Positions 14,421-19,253 of a DNA stretch of 19,253 bases are shown in pieces. Location of the stretch: assembly GCA_036395835.1 (NCBI GenBank), contig DASWCW010000082.1:1-19253 (forward strand). Direction: 5' to 3'. How positions within the stretch are numbered: the stretch's first letter is position 1; each line of letters starts with the position of its first letter. The notes under the pieces were generated by a model. It searched no databases. It worked only from the letters and a program-made list of their open reading frames with translations, and was not told where the DNA came from. The stretch is from AP-16 sp036395835 (GTDB taxonomy: Bacteria > Pseudomonadota > Alphaproteobacteria > Rhizobiales > Xanthobacteraceae). A program made the position numbers and the translations under genes.

Positions 14421-15305
14421 TCAGTAATGAATCTTGCGCTCGATGTAGCGAAACTGCGCGATCGTGAGCGTGCCGACGATCAGCATCAGCACCACGGATT
14501 GCGCGGCCGAGCCGCCGAGATCGAGGCTCTCGAAGCCGTCACGGAACACCTTGTAGACCAGCGTCGTCGTCGCGGTGCCGGGCCCGCCGGCGCTGGTGGC
14601 GTGAATGACCGCGAACGTATCGCAGAAGGCGTAGACCAGGTTGACGACGGCGAGAAAGAAGGTGGTGGGCATGAGCAGCGGCAGCACGATCGCGCGAAAG
14701 CGCGCGAAGGCGCCGGCGCCGTCGATCTCGGCCGCCTCGAGCAGCGATGGCGGGATCGTCTGCAGCCCCGCCAGAAAGAACAGAAAATTGTAGCTCACCT
14801 GCTTCCAGGCCGATGCGATGATGACCAGCAGCAATGCCTGATTGCCGTTGAGAAAATGGTTCCAGACGATGCCCAGCGGCGCCAAGAGGCGCGGCAGCAC
14901 GCCGATCGTCGGGTTGAACAGGAACCACCACAGTACGCCGGCAATCGCCGGGGCGATCGCATAGGGCCAGACGATCAACGCCTTGTAGAGCGCCGAACCG
15001 CGGACCGCGCGGTCGGCCACCACCGCAAGGGCGAGCGCCACGCTCATGGCGAGCGCAGTCGTTGCGAACGCGAACACCAGCGTGACGCCGACCGAGGATA
15101 GATAGCCGGGATCCGAGAGGATGCGCGCGAAATTGCCGAACCCGACGAAGCGCTGGGAAAGGCCGAACGCGTCCTGCTCGAACAGCGATCCCTGCAGCGA
15201 CAGGACGCTCGGCCAGACGAAGAACGCAAACGTGATCGCCAGCTGCGGAACGAGGAGGGCGAGCGGGACCAGGACGCCCGGGAAGATGACGCGCTTTTCC
15301 TGCAT
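14421..15305 (-). CDS. ugpA: Glycerol-3-phosphate ABC transporter permease UgpA
   Basis: This 294-residue inner-membrane permease, partner of UgpE, has E. coli-like blocks VPQLAITFAFFVWP, FVGFGNFARIL, RGSALYKALIVWPYAIAPAIAGVLWWFLFNP (near 101-131), SAWKQVSYNFLFFLAGLQTIP, the EAAEIDGAGAFARF coupling loop, VNLVYAFCDTFAVI, TSAGGPGTATTTLVYK, LGGSAAQSVVLMLIVG and the end QFRYIERKIHY. Six membrane helices are expected. The length matches E. coli UgpA (295). ATG at 15305 fits the family start, but the bases directly upstream belong to a tandem repeat and no Shine-Dalgarno sequence is visible. ugpB lies 100 bp upstream and ugpE 27 bp downstream on the same strand. Confidence 0.95.
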   Translation of the reverse strand: MQEKRVIFPGVLVPLALLVPQLAITFAFFVWPSVLSLQGSLFEQDAFGLSQRFVGFGNFARILSDPGYLSSVGVTLVFAFATTALAMSVALALAVVADRAVRGSALYKALIVWPYAIAPAIAGVLWWFLFNPTIGVLPRLLAPLGIVWNHFLNGNQALLLVIIASAWKQVSYNFLFFLAGLQTIPPSLLEAAEIDGAGAFARFRAIVLPLLMPTTFFLAVVNLVYAFCDTFAVIHATSAGGPGTATTTLVYKVFRDGFESLDLGGSAAQSVVLMLIVGTLTIAQFRYIERKIHY

Positions 15306-15401
15306 GGGTCGGGTGTCAGTGGTCGGATATCAATGGTCGGAAGTCAGAAACCGGCTTTGTGCTCGAATTCCCGATCCCTGACCACCGACTTCCGACCCCT
15401 G
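15306..15401. repeat. 14-bp tandem repeat with inverted copy between ugpB and ugpA
   Basis: Three 14-bp units follow one another: GGGTCGGGTGTCAG (15306-15319), TGGTCGGATATCAA (15320-15333) and TGGTCGGAAGTCAG (15334-15347). An inverted copy lies at 15378-15401. GGTCGGAAGTC (15335-15345) is exactly complementary to GACTTCCGACC (15387-15397), so the mRNA can fold across about 60 bases. The repeat fills the ugpB-ugpA gap right up to the ugpA start codon. Confidence 0.8.
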
Positions 15402-15405
15402 GAAC

Positions 15406-16716
15406 TCACATGTTGGCCCGCTCGAATTGCCGCAGCAGCTCGTTGCCACGAGCGACCGCGCTGTCGAGCGCCTCCTGGGCGGTTTTCTTGCCCTGCAACG
15501 CCGACTCGATCTCTTCCTCGATCACGTTGCGGATCTGCACGAAGTTCCCCAGTCTGAGTCCTTTCGAGTTCTCCGTGGGCGGGTGCAACGTCATCTGCTT
15601 GATGGCGACGTCGGCGCCCGGATTCTTGTCGTAATAGCCCTGCTGCCGCGACAGCTCATAGGCGGCCTGCGTGATCGGCAGATACCCGGTCTGCTGGTGC
15701 CACCACGCCTGCACCTCCGGCTTCGACAGATAGCTGAAGAATTTCGCGACGCCTTTGTAATCTTCGGACTTTTGTCCCTTCAGCACCCACAGGGTCGCGC
15801 CGCCGATGATGGAATTCTGCGGCGCGCCTTGGACCTCGGGCCAGTACGGCAGCATCGCCGTGCCGGCCTCGGCCTTCAAATTGGTGATGATGCCGAGTCG
15901 GGTGGCCGAGGAGGCGAACTCCATCCCGCACTCCTGCGAGATGAATTTCGGATTGGCCGAAGCGGCGCGTCCTCCATAGTCGAACAGCTTGCTCTTCTGC
16001 CATTCGGCGAGCTGGCCGAGGTGTTTGACCTGCAGCGGTCCGTTGATCTTGAGTTCGGTGCCGAGCCCGCCGAAACCATTTGCCTGCGTGGCGATCGGCG
16101 CATTGTGCCACGCCGAAAGGTTCTCGATCTGCGCCCAGGACGGCCACTCGCTGGTGAACCCGCAGGACACGCCTGCGGCCAGCAGCTTCGCGGCAGCGGT
16201 CCCGACCTCCGGCCAGGTCTTGGGCGGCGCGTTCGGATCGAGGCCCGCCTTCTTGAACAGGTCCTTGTTGTAATAGAACACCGTGGTGGAGGAATTGAAC
16301 GGGAAGGAGAGCATATTGCCCTGGGTGTCGGTGTAATAGCCGACCACCGCCGGCAGGTACGCCTTCGGATCGAACGGCTCGTCGGCATCCTTCATCAATT
16401 CATAGACCGGATAGACCGCGCCTCTGGCCGCCATCATCGTGGCGGTGCCGACCTCGAACACCTGGATGATGTGCGGCGGCTGCTTGGCGCGGAACGCCGC
16501 GATGGCGCCGGTCATCACCTCGGGGTAGGTGCCCTTGTAGACCGGAACGACCCTGAAGTCCTTCTGCGAGTTGTTGAAATCGGTGGCGAGCTTCTCGATT
16601 TTCTGGCCGAGCTCGCCGGCCATGGCGTGCCACCATTGCAACTCGGTCTGCGCCGCGGCCGGCGCCGCACAACCGATTGCGGCAAGCGCCGCGAGCGCTG
16701 CGAACGGCTTGTGCAT
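15406..16716 (-). CDS. ugpB: Glycerol-3-phosphate ABC transporter binding protein UgpB
   Basis: This is a 436-residue periplasmic substrate-binding protein. The signal peptide is MHKPFAALAALAAIGCAAPAAAQ, cleaved near residue 23. The mature part follows UgpB: LQWWHAMAGELG, VPVYKGTYPEV, IIQVFEVGTATMM, LSFPFNSSTTVFYYNKDLF, CGFTSEWPSWAQIENLSAWHN, ECGMEFASSATR, GGATLWVLKG, WWHQQTGYLPIT and LGNFVQIRNVIEEEIE. Several of these line the glycerophosphate site in E. coli UgpB. It can also bind glycerophosphodiesters in some bacteria. ATG at 16716 has GGGAGGACC seven bases upstream; the long open frame beyond it lacks a signal peptide and is rejected. It is first in a ugpB-ugpA-ugpE operon. Phosphate control (PhoB) is usual for ugp, but I see only one degenerate half-site upstream. 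Confidence 0.96.
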   Translation of the reverse strand: MHKPFAALAALAAIGCAAPAAAQTELQWWHAMAGELGQKIEKLATDFNNSQKDFRVVPVYKGTYPEVMTGAIAAFRAKQPPHIIQVFEVGTATMMAARGAVYPVYELMKDADEPFDPKAYLPAVVGYYTDTQGNMLSFPFNSSTTVFYYNKDLFKKAGLDPNAPPKTWPEVGTAAAKLLAAGVSCGFTSEWPSWAQIENLSAWHNAPIATQANGFGGLGTELKINGPLQVKHLGQLAEWQKSKLFDYGGRAASANPKFISQECGMEFASSATRLGIITNLKAEAGTAMLPYWPEVQGAPQNSIIGGATLWVLKGQKSEDYKGVAKFFSYLSKPEVQAWWHQQTGYLPITQAAYELSRQQGYYDKNPGADVAIKQMTLHPPTENSKGLRLGNFVQIRNVIEEEIESALQGKKTAQEALDSAVARGNELLRQFERANM

Positions 16717-16945
16717 GTGAGGTCCTCCCGATCGCTTGGTTCGTCGTAGCGCCATCCTATACGATGATCGGATGACGGTAGAAGGACGATCCTGGTGCAA
16801 ACCAAGCCTCCTCGCGCCGAGCCTTGGGACCGGCACGGACCACCGGACCTGGGCCGGTATGCTAGGCTGACCGCCTCGGCTTTGCTGTCGGGCGGTTCGG
16901 TTCGGGGGTATCGGACCCGCGTCCTGACGGATTGGAGGAGAAACG

Positions 16946-17326
16946 ATGGCGGGCGTGAAGGAGATGATGGCTGCCGCCAATGCGGTGGTGCCGCGGCTCG
17001 ATGCCGCCCGGGTTCGCGAGATGGCGAACCGCGACGATGTGCTCATTCTCGATGTTCGCGGCACGAGCGAAGTCGATGCGAGCGGTAAGATCAAGGGCGC
17101 GGTCCATGTGCCGCGCGGCATGCTCGAGTTCCGGGCAGATCCGGAAAGCCCCTCGCATAATCCGGCACTGCAGCGGAATCTGACGGTGCTGGTGTATTGC
17201 GGTTCCGGGGGGCGGGCGGCGCTGAGCGGCAAGACCTTGAAGGAGCTCGGCTATCGGTCCGTCTACAATGCCGGCGGATTCAAGGAACTGGCGGAATCCG
17301 GGCTGGAGATCGAACCGGGAGGGTGA
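16946..17326 (+). CDS. Single-domain rhodanese (sulfurtransferase)
   Basis: This 126-residue rhodanese-like protein has the family elements DVLILDVRGTSEVDASGKIKGAVHVPRG (31-58), the strand VLVYC and the active-site loop CGSGGR with catalytic C85 (85-90), and the closing AALSGKTLKELGYRSVYNAGGFKEL. The six-residue loop ending in Arg matches sulfur-transferring rather than Cdc25-type phosphatase loops. It would carry a persulfide on C85 and pass sulfur to cyanide, a thiol or a protein partner in the cytoplasm; no signal peptide is present. ATG at 16946 has a strong GGAGGAG ribosome binding site five bases upstream. It is divergent from ugpB across a 229-bp region that must hold promoters for both. 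Confidence 0.92.
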   Translation: MAGVKEMMAAANAVVPRLDAARVREMANRDDVLILDVRGTSEVDASGKIKGAVHVPRGMLEFRADPESPSHNPALQRNLTVLVYCGSGGRAALSGKTLKELGYRSVYNAGGFKELAESGLEIEPGG

Positions 17327-17394
17327 GGGGCGTCCGCGGCGCCGGCCATCGGATCCCATCCCGCGGATTCTCGCAAAAACCTGGAAAAACTGCG

Positions 17395-17448
17395 CTAAAT
17401 ACCCGGCTAAATGCGGCGCGCAGCCTAAATCGGGCTTAAAAGTTTAGG
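17395..17448. repeat. AT-rich CTAAAT repeats and small inverted repeat before tadG-like gene
   Basis: CTAAAT occurs at 17395-17400, 17407-17412 and 17425-17430, and CCTAAA (17424-17429) is complementary to TTTAGG (17443-17448). This is the only AT-rich patch in the 154-bp gap between rhodanese and the TadE/G-like gene, and so the most likely place for its promoter or a regulator site. No standard -35/-10 pair is clear. Confidence 0.35.
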
Positions 17449-17480
17449 GCTCAGATCGGCATCGGTTCGCTTCCACGCGG

Positions 17481-18785
17481 ATGGGTCCGATGCTTGAGAT
17501 CATCTTCAGCGCCTCCCTTCGTCTGACCGCCCGGTTTTTGCGGCAGTGCCGCGGATCGGCGGTACCGACCTTTGCGATCGCATTGGTTCCCATGGTGGCG
17601 CTGGTCGGCGCTGCCGCCGATTATTCGCGCGCCAACAACGTCCGCTCGCAAATGCAGGGCGCGCTCGATGCCGCGGTGCTGGCCGGCGCCCGAGACGACA
17701 CCGCCAGTTGGACTGAAACCGCGAAAAATACCTTCAGCGCGCTGTTCCAGCCGAAAGGCATCTCGGCCCCGACGCCGAGCTTCATACTGAACGGCGACGG
17801 CAGCTTCACCGGAAACGTCAACGCCACGGTTCCCATGGATTTCCTCGGCTCCTTCGGGATTTCCACGGTCACCGTCAAGACAACCGCGACCGCCATGCTC
17901 GCGCCGACCTCTCCGGAGAGTGAATATTGCCTGCTGGCGCTCAACCTCACGGCTGCGCAATCGATGAAAATCGCCGGGAACGGCGATATCACCATCACGG
18001 CGCCGAGCTGCGTGATGCAGGTCAATTCCAACGACAGCGATGCGGTGAATCTCAGCGGCAATGCTCAGGTCAGCACGACCGACAACTGCTTCGTCGGCGG
18101 CCTGCGCACGGTGGATCATTCCAGCCTCTCGCCGCCGCCCGATGCCGTGTGCAAGACGCTTCCGGATCCGTTCGCCAATTATCTGAAGCCGAGCGTCCCG
18201 CCGTGCTCCTATGGCGGCACCAGCGGGCTGCCGAGCTACACCTATTCGGATGCGGATCCCCCTCTTCCCGGAAAAACCTATTGCGGCGGTATGAAGTTTT
18301 CCGGCAACGTCAACGTCACCTTCCCGGCCGGCACGTACTTCGTCAAAGACGGACCGATCAAAGAGAGCGGCGGAACGTTCAGAGGCGACGGGGTGACGTT
18401 CTTCCTCACCGGGGATAAAGCCGCGGTTGAGATGAGCGGCCAGGCCAATTGGCATCTGGTTGCGCCGGTGTCGGGACCGATGGCCGGATTCGCGATCTTC
18501 CTCGATCCCAACGGGCCGAGCGGCGCCCCCGCGGAGTCCAGCCAATTGTCCGGACAGTCCGAGCTCTATTTCGAAGGCGTCGTTTACCTGCCGAAGCAGC
18601 TCGTGACCGTCACCGGGACGGCGGAGGCCTTTGCTCCTTCGCCCTGGACCGCGTTTATCGCCGACACATTCCAGATCACCGGGAACGGCAGCATCGTGAT
18701 CCACAACGACATATCGCTTACGCCCGTACCGATCCCCACGGGCCTCAAGATGCGGACCGGCGGCCGGCTGTGGCTGACCCAGTAG
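17481..18785 (+). CDS. TadE/G-like membrane-anchored surface protein
   Basis: This 434-residue protein has an N-terminal TadE/G-type anchor: short basic segment (13-24), GSAVPTFAIALVPMVALVGAAADYSR (25-50) as membrane span, then the typical NNVRSQMQGALDAAVLAGAR (52-71) that follows it in TadG and Flp-pilus accessory proteins. The rest is outside the membrane, rich in Gly, Ser, Thr and Asn, with repeating GNGDITI, SGNAQVS, SGNVNVT, SGQANWH, SGQSELYF and GNGSIVI strands suggesting a beta-helix or beta-solenoid. Six Cys (150, 177, 203, 224, 242, 268) could form three disulfides. No von Willebrand A metal motif (DxSxS) is seen, unlike full TadG. No other tad genes are in view, so it is an orphan. 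Start ATG 17481; 17490 is possible too. Confidence 0.8.
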   Translation: MGPMLEIIFSASLRLTARFLRQCRGSAVPTFAIALVPMVALVGAAADYSRANNVRSQMQGALDAAVLAGARDDTASWTETAKNTFSALFQPKGISAPTPSFILNGDGSFTGNVNATVPMDFLGSFGISTVTVKTTATAMLAPTSPESEYCLLALNLTAAQSMKIAGNGDITITAPSCVMQVNSNDSDAVNLSGNAQVSTTDNCFVGGLRTVDHSSLSPPPDAVCKTLPDPFANYLKPSVPPCSYGGTSGLPSYTYSDADPPLPGKTYCGGMKFSGNVNVTFPAGTYFVKDGPIKESGGTFRGDGVTFFLTGDKAAVEMSGQANWHLVAPVSGPMAGFAIFLDPNGPSGAPAESSQLSGQSELYFEGVVYLPKQLVTVTGTAEAFAPSPWTAFIADTFQITGNGSIVIHNDISLTPVPIPTGLKMRTGGRLWLTQ

Positions 18786-18877
18786 CCACCTAAGCTACTG
18801 AATAGCAAAGATAATTTCCCATTTGAGGGACCCTCGGCGGGCGATCTCCCTGCATCCCGGGTAGATTTTGGCGAAAC

Positions 18878-18893
18878 TGTGATCTGGGTCACA
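18878..18893. promoter_or_regulatory. CRP-type palindromic operator
   Basis: TGTGATCTGGGTCACA is a perfect TGTGA-N6-TCACA, the consensus of the CRP family, rather than the TTGAT-N4-ATCAA of FNR/FixK. A CATATT hexamer at 18915-18920 could serve as -10, which would put the start near 18927 and the site centre near -41.5, the class II activator position. It would drive the 65-residue gene at 18980. This is a sequence-based prediction. Confidence 0.5.
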
Positions 18894-18935
18894 GGTATCG
18901 TGGTAGCGCCCATGCATATTGGTAACAGGGAGAGA

Positions 18936-18960
18936 AGCCCGACGGTCTTCGAATCGGGCT
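18936..18960 (+). promoter_or_regulatory. Leader hairpin before 65-residue gene
   Basis: AGCCCGA (18936-18942) is exactly complementary to TCGGGCT (18954-18960) with an 11-base loop. It lies between the predicted CRP-type site and the start codon at 18980 and would form in the 5' leader of the mRNA. Role unknown. Confidence 0.4.
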
Positions 18961-18979
18961 CTGCCACCGGGGGCGCATC

Positions 18980-19177
18980 ATGACTTCTTCGCTGATAGGC
19001 GCCGACAAAGCCACCCACGGCAAGATCGTGGGGACGGCGCTGGCTGCCGTGCTGATGTTCGTTGCCGTGGGGTTCTGGGCGCACCTGGCCGACGACGCCA
19101 ATTCCGGCAGGCCCGCCGTGGTCAAGGCCTCGACGCCCACCGCCTACACCAGCCACGATGGCGTGATGGTCCGCTGA
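18980..19177 (+). CDS. Small single-span membrane protein, unknown function
   Basis: This 65-residue protein has a polar N-terminus (1-15), one hydrophobic span at about 16-37 (IVGTALAAVLMFVAVGFWAHLA) and a short polar tail with a Pro/Thr-rich end. I do not recognise the family. Support as a real gene comes from the clear membrane helix, the CRP-type site and hairpin upstream, and the lack of a competing frame. The ribosome binding site is weak (GGGGGC about six bases upstream). The 194 bp between the TadE/G-like gene and this one hold the operator and leader, so it probably has its own promoter rather than sharing an operon. Confidence 0.6.
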   Translation: MTSSLIGADKATHGKIVGTALAAVLMFVAVGFWAHLADDANSGRPAVVKASTPTAYTSHDGVMVR

Positions 19178-19198
19178 ACAGGGTACCAAGTCCGGCTG

Positions 19199-19253
19199 AT
19201 GAGGCTCGTGCTCTACGGCAGCTTTCCGGCTTCGGAAGCCGGCCGCATCGCCC
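19199..19253 (+). CDS. Possible start of a further gene (cut by window end)
   Basis: From ATG at 19199 the frame is open to the window edge, reading MRLVLYGSFPASEAGRIA. There are too few codons to identify anything and no clear ribosome binding site. A perfect CCGGCTT/AAGCCGG hairpin (about 19227-19243) within it could instead be the terminator of the preceding small gene. Confidence 0.2.
   Translation, partial: MRLVLYGSFPASEAGRIA

Noticed and set aside
15427..16749. Plus-strand open frame of 440 codons opposite ugpB
   Set aside because: UgpB is clear on the minus strand with signal peptide and ribosome binding site; the plus frame is a shadow.
16755..16780. Possible PHO box upstream of ugpB (minus-strand CCGTCAT at 16772-16778)
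   Set aside because: Only one half-site resembles CTGTCAT; the second half at the required spacing matches poorly.
16717..17232. N-terminal extension of UgpB across the intergenic region
   Set aside because: It would bury the signal peptide inside the protein and overlap the rhodanese; ATG at 16716 has a good ribosome binding site.
17395..17448. CtrA-type boxes ahead of the TadE/G-like gene
   Set aside because: The CTAAAT copies are spaced 12 and 18 bases and none gives TTAA-N7-TTAA, so I keep them only as an unexplained repeat.
1..19253. tRNA, rRNA, CRISPR array, insertion sequence or prophage genes
   Set aside because: Reading both strands I saw no cloverleaf, no regularly spaced direct repeats with spacers, and no transposase, integrase or phage protein.

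Overview
The window looks like chromosomal DNA of an alphaproteobacterium, most likely a Rhizobiales member near Bradyrhizobium or Rhodopseudomonas. This rests on high GC throughout, long antisense open frames, a ugp transporter very close to the classical type, TadG-like and PQQ/cytochrome c genes, and several short dispersed palindromic repeats of the kind common in that group. No phage, transposase, integrase, CRISPR array, tRNA or rRNA was seen.

Positions 1-5936 hold a same-strand (+) run: the C-terminal end of a phosphoketolase, an EamA-type permease, an AqpZ-like aquaporin, acetate kinase (ackA), a small SAM methyltransferase, a membrane di-iron hydroxylase of the sterol desaturase family, and a nucleoside phosphorylase-like protein. 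Phosphoketolase plus acetate kinase gives a complete route from xylulose-5-P or fructose-6-P to acetate and ATP. The role of the other genes in that run is unknown. Positions 6064-9237 (+) hold a soluble methyl-accepting protein with a globin-like N-terminus, a small PhaC-like alpha/beta hydrolase with a Cys nucleophile, and a secreted mono-haem cytochrome c.

From 9284 to 16716 everything is on the minus strand. A diheme cytochrome c lies downstream of a PQQ-type (sorbosone/glucose dehydrogenase-like) beta-propeller enzyme, which suggests a periplasmic oxidation unit. Upstream of it are an LLM flavin-dependent monooxygenase, a 98-residue hypothetical protein, and a glycerol-3-phosphate ABC transporter, ugpB-ugpA-ugpE, without the ATPase ugpC beside it. 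Each junction of the ugp operon carries a different short repeat, and one lies in frame inside the start of ugpE.

Positions 16946-19253 (+) hold a single-domain rhodanese, a TadE/G-like membrane-anchored surface protein without a von Willebrand domain, and a 65-residue single-span membrane protein preceded by a perfect CRP-type palindrome.

I did not find a convincing wholly new system. The points most worth a second look are the globin-like chemoreceptor that appears to lack the haem-binding His, the in-frame repeat in ugpE and repeat-laden ugp operon, the PhaC-like enzyme, and the PQQ enzyme with its haem partners and strong 5' leader hairpin.
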